In this document: one piece after another, positions 50,635 to 61,428 of the stretch | Layout: each line of letters begins with the position of its first letter | Numbering within the stretch: the first letter of the stretch is position 1 | NCBI GenBank assembly: GCA_964293585.1 | Contig: CAXYYS010000005.1 | Location: forward strand, 1 to 64,000 | Direction of reading: 5' to 3' | DNA length: 64,000 nt | Source: JAKVKY01 sp964293585 | GTDB taxonomy: Bacteria > Bacillota > Negativicutes > Acidaminococcales > Acidaminococcaceae | Made by a program: the position numbers and the translations under genes | Notes under the pieces: generated by a model | Told to the model about the DNA's origin: nothing | Databases searched by the model: none | The model's input: only the letters and a program-made list of their open reading frames with translations

Positions 50635-51972
50635 ATGCGTTTATTCGGAACTGATGGCGTGCGCGGTGTGGCTAATACCGGTTTAACACCGGAGCTGGCC
50701 TTTAAGCTGGGCCGGGCGGCCGCCCAATATTTTGGCCGGGAGACCAAGACTCCTAAGATTATCATCGGCCGTGACACCAGGCTGTCCGGTACTATGCTGG
50801 AAAGCGCCCTGGCGGCAGGTATCTGCAGTGCCGGCGGTAATGCTCATCTGCTGGGCGTGATTCCTACGCCGGCGATTTCTTATCTGACAGAGGTAGTGGG
50901 CGCCAATGCCGGTGTGGTTATTTCGGCATCCCATAACCCTTTTGAAGATAACGGCATTAAATTTTTCTCCAACTCCGGCCACAAACTGCCGGATGCCGTG
51001 GAAGATGAAATCGCGGACATCGTGGCTGCGCCTGTGGATTATGCTACGGCTCCCAGCGGTTCTTCCGTGGGACAGGTTATCCGGGATGACGGGATGGATA
51101 TCCTGTATATCAAACATATCGTGTCCAGCGCTCCCTGTAAATTGAACGGGCTGAAGGTGGTCATGGATTGTGCCAACGGCGCTAACAGCCATATTGCGCC
51201 TGTTATTTTGCGTACCCTGGGCGCCGAAGTTATCCCTATTTTTGATGAACCTAACGGGACGAATATTAATAACGGCTGCGGTTCCACCCATCTGGAAGCC
51301 CTGCGCATGAAAGTGGTGGAGTACGGCGCTAACGTGGGTCTGGCCAACGACGGCGATGCCGACAGGCTCCTGGCGGTGGACGAACGGGGTGAAACCCTGG
51401 ACGGCGATCAGATTATGCTTATCTGTGCCCTGGAGTTGATGAAGCGCAAGAAGTTGAAAGATAATATGCTGGTCGTAACGGTCATGAGTAATATCGGCCT
51501 GCATAAAGCCTTTAAAGAACTGGGAGGCCGGACCGTGAAGACGGCGGTAGGCGACCGGTATGTGCTGGAGGAGATGCTCAAGCACGGTTACAATCTGGGC
51601 GGCGAACAATCCGGCCATATCATTTTCTCCGAGTTTGCCAAGACCGGCGACGGGATGCTGACGGCGGTGCAGCTTTTAGGCGCCATGATCAACAACAATA
51701 AACGTTTGTCAGAACTGGGACGGCTCATGAGACGCTATCCTCAGGTCCTGGTAAATGTCCGGGTTAAAGATAAGAGCGGCTGGGAACAGCATGAGGATAT
51801 TAAGCAGGCTGTGGCTGCTGCCGCGGCCCAGCTGGGTGATAACGGCCAGATCCTGGTACGGGCTTCCGGGACGGAGCCGCTGATCCGCATCATGGCGGAA
51901 GGACCCAATCAGATAGAGCTGGAGAACCTGGCCGGTACTATCGCAGATGTGGTCAGCAAGTCTCTGGCCTGA
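50635..51972 (+). CDS. glmM: Phosphoglucosamine mutase
   Basis: A 445-residue alpha-phosphohexomutase that converts glucosamine-6-phosphate to glucosamine-1-phosphate for peptidoglycan and lipopolysaccharide precursors. The phosphoserine is Ser 99 in VVISASHNPFEDNG, the metal loop is DGDADR, and the sugar-binding GGEQSGH and C-terminal RASGTEPLIRIM are intact. GGAGGCAATG lies upstream. It is followed by glmS under a separate ribozyme-controlled transcript. Confidence 0.97.
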   Translation: MRLFGTDGVRGVANTGLTPELAFKLGRAAAQYFGRETKTPKIIIGRDTRLSGTMLESALAAGICSAGGNAHLLGVIPTPAISYLTEVVGANAGVVISASHNPFEDNGIKFFSNSGHKLPDAVEDEIADIVAAPVDYATAPSGSSVGQVIRDDGMDILYIKHIVSSAPCKLNGLKVVMDCANGANSHIAPVILRTLGAEVIPIFDEPNGTNINNGCGSTHLEALRMKVVEYGANVGLANDGDADRLLAVDERGETLDGDQIMLICALELMKRKKLKDNMLVVTVMSNIGLHKAFKELGGRTVKTAVGDRYVLEEMLKHGYNLGGEQSGHIIFSEFAKTGDGMLTAVQLLGAMINNNKRLSELGRLMRRYPQVLVNVRVKDKSGWEQHEDIKQAVAAAAAQLGDNGQILVRASGTEPLIRIMAEGPNQIELENLAGTIADVVSKSLA

Positions 51973-52000
51973 AGCATAATTGTTCACAAAACCGCCATAT

Positions 52001-52029
52001 TTGACGGTAGTTCCTAAATATAGTAAAAT
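52001..52029 (+). promoter_or_regulatory. glmS promoter
   Basis: TTGACG at 52001-52006 and TAAAAT at 52024-52029 have a 17-nt spacer. The transcript would carry about 80 nt ahead of the ribozyme cleavage site. Confidence 0.7.
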
Positions 52030-52116
52030 AATATCGACCTTCTGTAACGCCGCGTTGGTTACCAGACCTACGCGGCTTGCTTTTAGGAGGAAGCATGCAT
52101 CGGGAAGAGGTCAAGA

Positions 52117-52255
52117 GCGCAAGTACCGCATCGCGGTAGACGAGGAGAAGGTTCATCGAATAGTCAGCGGATGCCTTCTGGCGGCCTGTACGCCATAAAC
52201 TGCAACACAAATCCCTGCGGTAACGCAGGCACAGAAATTGCAGCGGCAGGATCTG
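52117..52255 (+). ncRNA. glmS self-cleaving ribozyme (glucosamine-6-phosphate sensor)
   Basis: The core matches the glmS ribozyme: AGCGC at the cleavage site (predicted between A52116 and G52117), a TACCGC/GCGGTA hairpin, the conserved GACGAGGAGAAGGTTCATCGA, and AGCGGATGCCTTCTGGCGG. A second helical part (CCTGCGGTAACGCAGG, 52214-52229) closes the 3' half. Glucosamine-6-phosphate is the cofactor for cleavage, which destabilises the glmS mRNA. It ends about 25 nt before the glmS start. Confidence 0.95.
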
Positions 52256-52281
52256 GTAAATAAAATTAAGGAGGACACACT

Positions 52282-54111
52282 ATGTGTGGCATTGTTGGTT
52301 ATATAGGAGATAAACAAGCAACTCCGTTTTTACTGGATGGCATGAGCAAATTGGAATACCGCGGCTATGATTCCGCCGGTATCGCAGTGTATAACAAGGG
52401 TAAGATTACTATTGAAAAATGCGTGGGCCGCCTGGCGGACCTGCGGATTAAGATTAAAGGCCACGAACCGAAAGGTACCGCAGGTATCGGTCATACCCGG
52501 TGGGCTACCCACGGCCGTCCTTCGGACCGGAACGCGCATCCTCATGCTGATGCCAGCGGCCAGTTTGTGGTAGTGCATAACGGCATCATCGAAAATTATT
52601 TAAAGTTAAAAGAAGATTTAATTGCCAAAGGTCATAAGTTCCTGTCCGAGACGGATACGGAAGTAGTGGCCCACCTGCTGGCGGACAAGTACGACGGTGA
52701 CTTTGAAAGCACCGTCAAGAAAGTGCTGCGCATGATCGAAGGTTCTTATTCTTTCGTGTTCATGTGCGCCAAGGAACCGGATAAGCTGATCTGTACGAAA
52801 AAAGATAATCCGCTGATTATCGGTTTAGGTGAAGGGGAAAACTTTATCGCTTCCGATATTCCGGCAATCATTGCCCATACCCGCCGTACTTATATCATGA
52901 GCGACGGCGAGATTGCCACCGTCACCAAGGATGGCGTCTGGGTGCAGAACATTGACGGTGTGCCCATCACCAAGAAAGTTTACGAAGTAACCTGGAATGC
53001 CGAAGCTGCTGAAAAAGGCGGTTTCCAGCATTTCATGCTCAAAGAGATTTACGAGCAGCCCAAGGCTATCCGCGATACCATGAGCGGCCGTGTCGGCAAA
53101 AAGGAAGGGGAAATTACTTTCCACGAGCTGAACTGGACCAAGGAAGAATTTGCGGATATCCATAAGGTGTATATCGTAGCCTGTGGTACGGCTTACCATG
53201 CCGGCATCGTCGGCAAGTATTATCTGGAAAAATTTGCCCGGATCCCGGTAGAAGTAGATATTGCCAGCGAGTTCCGTTATCGTGATCCCCTGGTTGACGC
53301 CCATACACTGATGATCGTTATCAGCCAGTCCGGCGAGACCAGCGACACCCTGGCGGCCCTGCGGGAAGCTAAGCGTTTAGGCGCCCGGACCCTGGCCGTA
53401 ACCAACGTGGTAGGCTCTTCCATTTCCAGGGAGGCGGATCAGGTTATTTACACCTATGCCGGCCCGGAAATTGCCGTGGCTTCTACCAAAGCGTATACCA
53501 CCCAGCTGATTGTGATGCTGATGTTAGCCATCCACGTGGGCAACCTGCGCGGGACTTTGGATAAAGCTCTGGCTAAGCAGCTGACCCAGGATCTGAAGAA
53601 GATTCCGGAGCAGGTGCACAGCATGCTGGAAAACGTGGAGCAGATTAAGGTCTTCGCTACCCAGTACGGCAGCAGTGAAGATGCTTTCTTCCTGGGCCGC
53701 AGCCTGGATTATGCGGTAGCTCTGGAAGGCGCGTTAAAACTCAAGGAAATTTCATATATTCATGCGGAAGCTTATGCGGCCGGCGAATTAAAACACGGTA
53801 CCCTGGCCCTGATCGTGGAAGGCGTACCTGTCATCGTGCTGGCTACCCAGGCTGACGTTTATCCTAAGACCATCAGCAACCTGAAGGAAGTTAAAGCACG
53901 GGAAGCTATCGTCATTGCCATCGCCCAGGAAGGCGATCATAACATTGATAAGGTCGCGGACCATGTAATCTACATTCCCAAGACGGGCAAGTATCTGGCA
54001 CCGCTCTTAGCGGTACTGCCGCTGCAGCTGTTAGCTTACTATGCGGCGCTGACCCGTGGCTGTGACGTGGATAAACCCAGGAACCTGGCCAAGTCTGTAA
54101 CCGTAGAATAA
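52282..54111 (+). CDS. glmS: Glutamine-fructose-6-phosphate aminotransferase
   Basis: A 609-residue enzyme making glucosamine-6-phosphate from fructose-6-phosphate and glutamine. Cys 2 (MCGIVGYIG) is the glutaminase nucleophile once Met is removed; HTRWATHG belongs to the same domain. Two SIS sugar-isomerase domains follow (SQSGETSDT and the second repeat with GRSLDYAVALEGALK), and the C terminus is the usual DKPRNLAKSVTVE. AAGGAGG precedes ATG 52282. Confidence 0.98.
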   Translation: MCGIVGYIGDKQATPFLLDGMSKLEYRGYDSAGIAVYNKGKITIEKCVGRLADLRIKIKGHEPKGTAGIGHTRWATHGRPSDRNAHPHADASGQFVVVHNGIIENYLKLKEDLIAKGHKFLSETDTEVVAHLLADKYDGDFESTVKKVLRMIEGSYSFVFMCAKEPDKLICTKKDNPLIIGLGEGENFIASDIPAIIAHTRRTYIMSDGEIATVTKDGVWVQNIDGVPITKKVYEVTWNAEAAEKGGFQHFMLKEIYEQPKAIRDTMSGRVGKKEGEITFHELNWTKEEFADIHKVYIVACGTAYHAGIVGKYYLEKFARIPVEVDIASEFRYRDPLVDAHTLMIVISQSGETSDTLAALREAKRLGARTLAVTNVVGSSISREADQVIYTYAGPEIAVASTKAYTTQLIVMLMLAIHVGNLRGTLDKALAKQLTQDLKKIPEQVHSMLENVEQIKVFATQYGSSEDAFFLGRSLDYAVALEGALKLKEISYIHAEAYAAGELKHGTLALIVEGVPVIVLATQADVYPKTISNLKEVKAREAIVIAIAQEGDHNIDKVADHVIYIPKTGKYLAPLLAVLPLQLLAYYAALTRGCDVDKPRNLAKSVTVE

Positions 54112-54146
54112 GCCGGAGAAGAGCTTCTGGATAAACGGTAAAAAAT

Positions 54147-54203
54147 AACACCCTGTGGGGCGGTTGCTGCTGTGAGCAGCGCCACGGACCGCAGGGTGTT
54201 TTT
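54147..54203 (+). terminator. Intrinsic terminator after glmS
   Basis: AACACCCTG (54147-54155) pairs with CAGGGTGTT (54192-54200), with an inner GCTGC/GCAGC helix, followed by T residues. Confidence 0.85.
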
Positions 54204-54299
54204 ATGTGTTCAGGGTGTTCTAAAATCTTTGCTTAGCGGGAAACAGCTGCAAGCGGGAGAAGCAAGAAACTGTTGTGCCTCCCGGACGGGGAGAGCAGA

Positions 54300-55502
54300 T
54301 TACGCTTCACCGGCAGGGGTGTCAGGCTTTTCCCCGTAAAAGGCCAGCTTCATTAAGAGCGGCGTGATCACGGCTACGCCTACCACCATCAGGACGATGG
54401 CACTGAAAAATTTGGGTGGCAGCAGCTGCAGGCTCATGGCTTTATTGGCCGCAATGAGGGCTACCTCGCCCCGAAAGATTAAGCTGACGCCGGTCTGGAG
54501 GCAGGCTTTGGCCTTGTACCCGGACAGAGCGGCGCCCAATCCGGAACCAACGACTTTGCTGACTACCGCCGTAGCCAGTAAAGCCCCGGCAAAATGCAGC
54601 AGGTTGGCATCAATACCGGTCAGGCTCATCTTGATGCCGATGCTGGCAAAAAAGATGGGGGTAAAGAAAAATTTAGAGATAGGTTCGCAGGCCCGGAGCG
54701 CATGGTCTTCCTGCCCGCTCTGACGGACGATGACGCCGCCTGTAAAGGCCCCGATGATGTCAGCCACGCCGAAGAAATGTTCGGCGCAGTACGCCATGAG
54801 CAGACAGATGGTTAAACCTACTGCCGGGAAAAGTTCCTCGTCGGTCTTTTCCCCGGTCCAGGAATCAAACCAGCGTAAGATCTTGGTACAGCTGGCATAA
54901 ATCAGGGCGGCAAACAGGAAATATCCCAGCAGCTTCAGCACTACCATGTAAAAATGCACGTTGGGATCAGCTGTGCCGGAGATGATAGCCAGGGAAGTCA
55001 GGCCGATGATATCGTCCATGAGGGCGGCGGCCAGTACCGTGTTGCCTACCAGGCTGTTCAGGTGGCCCAGTTCCCTCAGGGTAGCCACCGTGATGCTGAC
55101 AGAAGTAGCCATCAGGATGATGCCCATAAAACAATTTTGCAGGAACACGTTACCGGGAATGGCGAAATCCCCCCGGTTATAGATAAAGCTCAGGATAGTA
55201 CCCATGATGAAGGGTACCAGGGCGCTGCAGACAGCTACCCTGACCCCGGCTTTGCCGATAGCTCTTAGTTTATTTACATCCACTTCCAGACCGGCGGTGA
55301 ACATGATGAAGATTACGCCTAACTCAGCCACCTGGACCGTAAAGGTCGTAGCCTGCAGCAGGTTCAGGACCGAAGGTCCGATGATGAGGCCGGCAATGAG
55401 GGCGCCTACCACCTGGGGCAGTCTTAAAAGCTGGGCCAGCATGGCAAAAATTTTCGCAGCTATCAGGATGATGGCAATATCCAGAAGAAAATGCAGTGAC
55501 AT
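54300..55502 (-). CDS. CPA2-family cation/proton antiporter
   Basis: A 400-residue membrane protein with about 12 hydrophobic segments and no C-terminal TrkA-N domain. The ion-binding Asp-Asp pair is in ALMDDIIGLTS, as in electrogenic Na+/H+ exchangers of the NapA type, while the N-terminal LRLPQVVGALIAGLIIGP is general to the Kef/NapA family. Whether Na+ or K+ is exchanged cannot be settled from sequence alone. AAAGGA precedes the start. The gene stands alone between glmS and xth. Confidence 0.9.
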   Translation of the reverse strand: MSLHFLLDIAIILIAAKIFAMLAQLLRLPQVVGALIAGLIIGPSVLNLLQATTFTVQVAELGVIFIMFTAGLEVDVNKLRAIGKAGVRVAVCSALVPFIMGTILSFIYNRGDFAIPGNVFLQNCFMGIILMATSVSITVATLRELGHLNSLVGNTVLAAALMDDIIGLTSLAIISGTADPNVHFYMVVLKLLGYFLFAALIYASCTKILRWFDSWTGEKTDEELFPAVGLTICLLMAYCAEHFFGVADIIGAFTGGVIVRQSGQEDHALRACEPISKFFFTPIFFASIGIKMSLTGIDANLLHFAGALLATAVVSKVVGSGLGAALSGYKAKACLQTGVSLIFRGEVALIAANKAMSLQLLPPKFFSAIVLMVVGVAVITPLLMKLAFYGEKPDTPAGEA

Positions 55503-55724
55503 TTCTATGCATCCTTTCTTTTATGTATGATAATAATAAATACTCAAATATTTTATCACTCCGGGTACAGAAGAGCAAGTGCTAAAGGCCGTGTCAATTA
55601 TCTTACCGGGGAATTTGACCGCTAATACCGGAAATATTCCAGAAAAGTTACACCCCGTTCGCTTTTAAAAACAGGCTATCAATGTTAAAATATACTATTA
55701 TAGGTAAAGATGGAGGAGGCAAAG

Positions 55725-56480
55725 ATGAAACTTATCTCTTGGAACGTGAACGGGCTGCGGGCCTGTATGAATAAAGGCTTTTTAGATTTTTTTAAACAGG
55801 CGGATGCCGATATTTTCTGCGTACAGGAAACCAAGATGCAAAGGGAGCAGGCGGAATTTGTTTTTCCCGGCTACCATGAATATTGGAACAGCGCCGTGAA
55901 AAAAGGTTACTCCGGTACGGCGGTCTTTACGAAAACGGAGCCGCTGACAGTGACTTACGGGATCGGCATCGAGGAGCACGACCAGGAGGGGCGGGTGATC
56001 ACGGCCGAGTTCCCTGAATTTTACCTGGTAGACGTGTACACGCCTAATTCCCAGCGGGAATTGGAACGGGTGGCCTACCGGCAGGTGTGGGAAGATGCTT
56101 TCCGCGCTTATCTGCTGGGACTGGATGCTAAGAAGCCGGTGCTGGTGTGCGGCGATTTGAACGTGGCTCACAACGATATCGACTTAAAGAATTTTAAGAG
56201 CAACCGGGGCAACGCCGGTTTTACCGACGAGGAAAGAGCCAAGCTCACGGAACTGCTGGCCGCCGGTTTTACGGATAGCTTCCGGCATCTGTACCCGGAT
56301 AAGGAAGGCGCGTACACCTGGTGGTCCTATATGTTTAAGGCCCGCCAGCATAACGCCGGGTGGAGGATTGACTACTGGCTGGTTTCTAACCGCTGGGCGG
56401 ACAAGATTGAAAACAGCTTGATTTACAGCGATATTATGGGCAGCGATCACTGCCCGGTAGGTTTACTGTTAAAAAAGTAA
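55725..56480 (+). CDS. xth: Exodeoxyribonuclease III / AP endonuclease
   Basis: A 251-residue ExoA-type enzyme that cuts at abasic sites in base excision repair. Catalytic motifs are ISWNVNGLRA, QETKMQ, CGDLNVAHNDIDL and GSDHCPVGL. The start at 55725 follows GGAGGAGG. Only 9 nt separate it from uvrB, so base and nucleotide excision repair genes form one cluster. A TATACT at 55691-55696 may be the -10 box, but no good -35 is seen. Confidence 0.95.
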   Translation: MKLISWNVNGLRACMNKGFLDFFKQADADIFCVQETKMQREQAEFVFPGYHEYWNSAVKKGYSGTAVFTKTEPLTVTYGIGIEEHDQEGRVITAEFPEFYLVDVYTPNSQRELERVAYRQVWEDAFRAYLLGLDAKKPVLVCGDLNVAHNDIDLKNFKSNRGNAGFTDEERAKLTELLAAGFTDSFRHLYPDKEGAYTWWSYMFKARQHNAGWRIDYWLVSNRWADKIENSLIYSDIMGSDHCPVGLLLKK

Positions 56481-56489
56481 GAGGCTAAC

Positions 56490-58505
56490 ATGGAATTTAA
56501 ATTACAAGCACCTTTCCAGCCGGCGGGCGACCAGCCCCAGGCTATTGAAAAATTAGTGCAGGGCCTGAAACAGGGGATGCACAGCCAGGTACTCCTGGGC
56601 GCCACCGGTACGGGCAAGACCTATACCGTGGCCCAGGTTATCAACCAGGTGCGCAAACCCACCCTGGTTATCGCTCACAATAAAACCCTGGCGGCACAGC
56701 TGGCAAGCGAACTAAAAGCATTTTTCCCGGAAAACTCGGTGGAATACTTTGTTTCCTACTATGACTATTATCAGCCGGAGGCGTATATTCCCCAGACGGA
56801 TACTTATATTGAGAAGGATGCCTCCATCAACGATGAGATTGATAAGCTGCGCCACAGTGCCACCAGTGCCCTGTTCGAACGCCGGGACGTGATCATCGTG
56901 GCCAGCGTCAGCTGCATTTACGGTTTGGGCGCCCCCCAGGAATATTACGACATGGTACTGTCCCTCCGGGTAGGGCAGAAGGTGGAGCGCAACGCCATCT
57001 TGAAAAAGCTGGTGGAGATTCAGTACAACCGCAACGAGATTGATTTTAAGCGGGGTACCTTCCGGGTGCGGGGCGATGTGATCGAGGTCATCCCCGCCGG
57101 TTATAATGAAAAGGCCATCCGCATCGAGATGTTTGACGATGAGGTGGACCAGCTCATGGAAGTGGATGTGCTCACCGGGGAAATTGTCAGCCACCGGACC
57201 CATGTGGCCATTTTCCCGGCCTCCCACTATGTGACCAGCCGGGAGAATCTGGAACGGGCCATGGAAAGCATCAAGGCCGAGCTGAAAGACCGGCTGCAGG
57301 TGCTTAATTCTCAGGGTAAACTTTTGGAAGCCCAGCGGCTGGCCCAAAGGACCAAGTATGATCTGGAAATGATGGGAGAGATGGGCTACTGCAGCGGCAT
57401 CGAAAACTATTCCCGCCATATGGACGGGCGTACCGCCGGACAGCCGCCTTTTACCCTGGTTAATTATTTCCCCAAAGATTTTTTGCTGGTGGTGGACGAG
57501 TCCCATGTGACCCTGCCCCAGCTCAGGGCCATGTACGCCGGAGACCGTTCCCGCAAGGAGATGCTGGTGGAATACGGTTTCCGCCTGCCCTCTGCCCTGG
57601 ACAACCGGCCTTTGAACTTTGACGAGTTTAACAGCCAGATCCAGCAGGCTTTGTATATCAGCGCCACGCCGGCGGAATACGAGTTGAATAAGGCCGACCA
57701 GGTGGTGGAACAGATTATCAGGCCCACAGGGCTGCTGGATCCCCGGATTGAGGTGCGGCCCATCAAGGGGCAGATTGATGATCTGTTAGGCGAGATCAAG
57801 AAGACCACCGCTGCCGGGGAACGGACTTTGGTTACCACGCTGACCAAGCGTATGGCGGAAGATTTGACCGAGTATTTAAAGCAGGACGGTATCCGGGTGC
57901 GCTACCTGCATTCCGATATCGTGACCATCGAACGGGCTCAGATTATTGACGCCCTGCGGCAGGGTGAGTTTGATGTGCTGGTAGGCATCAACCTGCTGCG
58001 GGAAGGTTTGGATTTGCCGGAAGTTTCCTGCATCGCCATTTTGGATGCGGACAAGGAAGGCTTCCTGCGCAGTGAGACCTCTATGGTACAGACCATCGGC
58101 CGGGCGGCCCGTAATGCCCACGGCCATGTGGTGATGTATGCGGACCGGATCACGGATTCCATGGCCCGGGCTATGGATGAGACCAACCGGCGCCGCCAGA
58201 TTCAGGAAGCCTACAATAAGGAGCACGGCATCACGCCGCAGACGATTTATAAGGAACAGCGGCAGCTGATCAAGCTGACCAGGATTGAGGAAGACAGCGA
58301 GACGGCCAAGTTTGATGCCAAGGATTTGCGCAAGCGGTCCAGCAAGGAATTATCCAAACTGGCCAAGCAGCTGGAACAGCAGATGGGTGCTGCTGCCAAG
58401 GAACTGGATTTTGAACGGGCGGCGGAACTGCGGGACCAACTCATCATCGTGAAGGGCAAGCTGGGCGAGAAGATGCTGCCCAAGGTAAAAAAGTTTAAAT
58501 TTTAA
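56490..58505 (+). CDS. uvrB: Excinuclease ABC subunit B
   Basis: A 671-residue helicase-like damage-verification subunit. Walker A is GATGTGKT, the beta-hairpin that inserts into DNA is the Tyr-rich [15 protein letters not shown], and Walker B is VVDESHV. The C-terminal UVR domain (about 625-660, [14 protein letters not shown]) binds UvrC. It is followed 12 nt later by uvrA. Confidence 0.98.
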   Translation: MEFKLQAPFQPAGDQPQAIEKLVQGLKQGMHSQVLLGATGTGKTYTVAQVINQVRKPTLVIAHNKTLAAQLASELKAFFPENSVEYFVSYYDYYQPEAYIPQTDTYIEKDASINDEIDKLRHSATSALFERRDVIIVASVSCIYGLGAPQEYYDMVLSLRVGQKVERNAILKKLVEIQYNRNEIDFKRGTFRVRGDVIEVIPAGYNEKAIRIEMFDDEVDQLMEVDVLTGEIVSHRTHVAIFPASHYVTSRENLERAMESIKAELKDRLQVLNSQGKLLEAQRLAQRTKYDLEMMGEMGYCSGIENYSRHMDGRTAGQPPFTLVNYFPKDFLLVVDESHVTLPQLRAMYAGDRSRKEMLVEYGFRLPSALDNRPLNFDEFNSQIQQALYISATPAEYELNKADQVVEQIIRPTGLLDPRIEVRPIKGQIDDLLGEIKKTTAAGERTLVTTLTKRMAEDLTEYLKQDGIRVRYLHSDIVTIERAQIIDALRQGEFDVLVGINLLREGLDLPEVSCIAILDADKEGFLRSETSMVQTIGRAARNAHGHVVMYADRITDSMARAMDETNRRRQIQEAYNKEHGITPQTIYKEQRQLIKLTRIEEDSETAKFDAKDLRKRSSKELSKLAKQLEQQMGAAAKELDFERAAELRDQLIIVKGKLGEKMLPKVKKFKF

Positions 58506-58517
58506 GCAGGGGTTAAG

Positions 58518-61415
58518 ATGCAGAATAAATTAATCATTAAAGGCGCCAGACAACACAATTTAAAAAATATTAACGTAGAAATTCCCCGGGATAAACTGGT
58601 GGTCATCACGGGGCTCAGCGGTAGCGGCAAAAGCTCCCTGGCCTTTGATACCATTTATGCGGAAGGACAGCGGCGCTACGTGGAAAGCTTGTCCGCCTAT
58701 GCCCGGCAGTTCTTAGGGCAGATGGACAAACCGGATGTGGATTATATCGAGGGCCTGAGCCCTACGATTTCTATTGACCAGAAGACGGCGGGACGCAATC
58801 CCCGCAGTACCGTGGGTACGGTTACGGAAATTTACGATTATCTGCGCCTGCTCTTTGCCAGGATCGGCGAGCCGCATTGTCCTCAGTGCGGCCGTTTGAT
58901 TGAGCGCCAGACGGTGCAGCAGATCGTAGACCAGGTGCTGGCTTTGCCGGCCGGGACTAAGTTTATGGTGATGGCGCCTATTATTTACGGGCGCAAGGGC
59001 GAGCATAAGGATATCTTTGAGCATATGCGCAAGGCCGGCTACGCCAGGATGCTGGTGGACGGCGAGGTGCGCAGCCTGGATGAGGATATCGACCTAGACA
59101 AGAAGAAGAAGCACTATCTGTCAGTGGTCATTGACCGGCTGTCCGTGCGGGAAGGGATTACCCAGCGCCTGACCGATTCGGTGGAGACCGCTTTAAAATT
59201 AGGCAGCGGCGTGCTGGAAGTGAAAAAGCTGGAGGGTGCTGCTGTTACAGGCAGCGTGCCCAGCACCGGTAAGCAGCGCCAGACCATGGAAGATACCCTG
59301 GTCTTTAGCGAGCGTTTTGCCTGCAGTCACTGTGGCATCAGTTTACCGGAAATTGAACCGCGCTTGTTTTCTTTTAACGCGCCTTACGGAGCCTGTCCGA
59401 CCTGCGGCGGTCTGGGCATGAACATGGAATATGACTGGCAGCTCATCCTGCCGGATACCAAGAAGAGTTTTCTGGACGGGGCCCTGGAGGCGGTAAGCCA
59501 CAATCCTTTGTCCTACCATATGAAGCAGATTGCCGCCATGCTGGAGCATTACGGGTACACTTTGGATAACTGCTGGGATGATTTAAAACCGGCGGTGCAA
59601 AAAGTATTGCAGTGGGGCAGCGGCGAAGAAAAATTCAAATTCCTGTACGAGAACCTGCAGGGCGAGATCCGCCAGCACCAGACGGCCTGGGAAGGTATTA
59701 TCCCTCTGCTGAAGCGCCGCTACCGGGAAGCTTTCTCGGACAGCATGCGCCAGGACCTGGAAACTTTTATGAGCGGCAATATCTGTCCGGACTGCCACGG
59801 CACTCGTTTGAAACCCGAGGTGTTGTCAATTTTGGTAGGCGGCAAGAATATCAGCCAGGTCACGGACCTGACTGTCCGGGATGCCTTACAGTTTTTCCGG
59901 GAGCTGCCCTTGACGGAACGGCAGGCCTTTATCGGCAAGCAGGTTTTGAAAGAGATTAACGCCCGCCTGGAATTTTTAAACAACGTGGGCTTAAATTATT
60001 TAACCTTGAGCCGGGCGGCGGCCACCTTAAGCGGCGGCGAAGCCCAGCGCATCCGGCTGGCGACCCAGATCGGCTCCGGCCTGACCGGGGTGCTGTACAT
60101 CCTGGATGAGCCCAGCATCGGTCTGCACCAGCGGGATAATGCCAAGCTCCTGGAGACTTTTAAGCACCTGCGGGACTTGGGCAACAGCCTGCTGGTGGTG
60201 GAGCATGACGAAGAGACCATGTACGCGGCGGACGAGATCCTGGACATCGGACCCGGCGCCGGGGAACATGGCGGTGAGGTGGTAGCCCAGGGTACGGCGG
60301 CAGAGATTGCCGGGGTGCCGGCTTCTATCACCGGCCAGTACCTGAGTGGTAAAAAATATATTCCTGTGCCTAAACACCGCCGGGAGCCGGATGGACGCCG
60401 GCTGCTGATTCGGGGCGCTACCGGCAATAACTTGAAAAATATTGATGTAGCTATTCCCTTAGGCGTGTTCACCGTGGTGACCGGCGTCAGCGGCAGCGGT
60501 AAATCCACTTTGATCAACGATATCTTGTACAACGCTCTGGCCTCCAGGCTGCACGGAGCCAGGCTGCGTCCTTTGCCCCATAAGGCTATTGAGGGCCTGG
60601 AGAATATCGACAAGATTGTCAATATCGACCAGTCGCCTATCGGCAGGACGCCCCGTTCCAACCCGGCTACCTATACCGGCGTCTTTGATTTTATCCGGGC
60701 GCTCTTTGCCAGGACCAACGAAGCCAAGGTGCGGGGCTATACCCAGGGGCGTTTCAGCTTTAACGTGAAAGGCGGCCGCTGTGAAGCCTGCCGCGGTGAC
60801 GGCGTCAATAAGATTGAGATGAACTTTTTACCGGACGTGTACGTGCCCTGTGAAGTCTGCCACGGCGCCCGCTACAACCGGGACACCCTGGAAGTGCATT
60901 ACAAGGGCAAGAACATTGCCCAGGTTTTGGATATGACCGTTAGCGAAGCCCTGGTGTATTTTGAGAACCAGGAACGCATCCAGCGCAAGCTGCAGGTTCT
61001 GGAAGACGTAGGGTTAGGTTACATCCGTCTGGGCCAGGCGGCCACTACTTTGTCCGGGGGCGAGGCCCAGCGTATCAAGCTGGCCACGGAGCTGAGCAAA
61101 CGGGGTACGGGCCGGACGATTTATTTGCTGGATGAACCCACCACCGGCCTGCATATTGCCGACGTACACAAGCTGTTAGGCGTTTTGCAGCGGCTGGTGG
61201 ATGCCGGCGACACGGTGGTGGTTATCGAACATAACCTGGACGTGATTAAGTCCGCGGACTATCTGATCGACCTGGGACCGGAAGGCGGAGACCAGGGCGG
61301 TACTGTGGTGGGCTGCGGCACGCCGGAAGCTCTGGCTAAGGTACCGGCTTCTTATACGGGTCAGTATTTGAAGAAGATTTTGGCAGCGGCCAGGAAGAAC
61401 AAGCAGTACGAATAA
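58518..61415 (+). CDS. uvrA: Excinuclease ABC subunit A
   Basis: A 965-residue damage-recognition ATPase with two ABC modules. Walker A motifs are GLSGSGKSS near the N terminus and GVSGSGKST near the middle; both LSGGEAQR signatures are present. Zinc modules are visible as CPQCG, CSHCG...CPTCGG and CEACRGDG...CEVCHG. Length and order are standard. It sits between uvrB and uvrC. Confidence 0.98.
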   Translation: MQNKLIIKGARQHNLKNINVEIPRDKLVVITGLSGSGKSSLAFDTIYAEGQRRYVESLSAYARQFLGQMDKPDVDYIEGLSPTISIDQKTAGRNPRSTVGTVTEIYDYLRLLFARIGEPHCPQCGRLIERQTVQQIVDQVLALPAGTKFMVMAPIIYGRKGEHKDIFEHMRKAGYARMLVDGEVRSLDEDIDLDKKKKHYLSVVIDRLSVREGITQRLTDSVETALKLGSGVLEVKKLEGAAVTGSVPSTGKQRQTMEDTLVFSERFACSHCGISLPEIEPRLFSFNAPYGACPTCGGLGMNMEYDWQLILPDTKKSFLDGALEAVSHNPLSYHMKQIAAMLEHYGYTLDNCWDDLKPAVQKVLQWGSGEEKFKFLYENLQGEIRQHQTAWEGIIPLLKRRYREAFSDSMRQDLETFMSGNICPDCHGTRLKPEVLSILVGGKNISQVTDLTVRDALQFFRELPLTERQAFIGKQVLKEINARLEFLNNVGLNYLTLSRAAATLSGGEAQRIRLATQIGSGLTGVLYILDEPSIGLHQRDNAKLLETFKHLRDLGNSLLVVEHDEETMYAADEILDIGPGAGEHGGEVVAQGTAAEIAGVPASITGQYLSGKKYIPVPKHRREPDGRRLLIRGATGNNLKNIDVAIPLGVFTVVTGVSGSGKSTLINDILYNALASRLHGARLRPLPHKAIEGLENIDKIVNIDQSPIGRTPRSNPATYTGVFDFIRALFARTNEAKVRGYTQGRFSFNVKGGRCEACRGDGVNKIEMNFLPDVYVPCEVCHGARYNRDTLEVHYKGKNIAQVLDMTVSEALVYFENQERIQRKLQVLEDVGLGYIRLGQAATTLSGGEAQRIKLATELSKRGTGRTIYLLDEPTTGLHIADVHKLLGVLQRLVDAGDTVVVIEHNLDVIKSADYLIDLGPEGGDQGGTVVGCGTPEALAKVPASYTGQYLKKILAAARKNKQYE

Positions 61416-61428
61416 ATGCGGTGAGTTT

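Noticed and set aside
51980..52198. A 72-codon frame before glmS
   Set aside because: It overlaps the glmS promoter and ribozyme, whose conserved RNA sequence explains the region.
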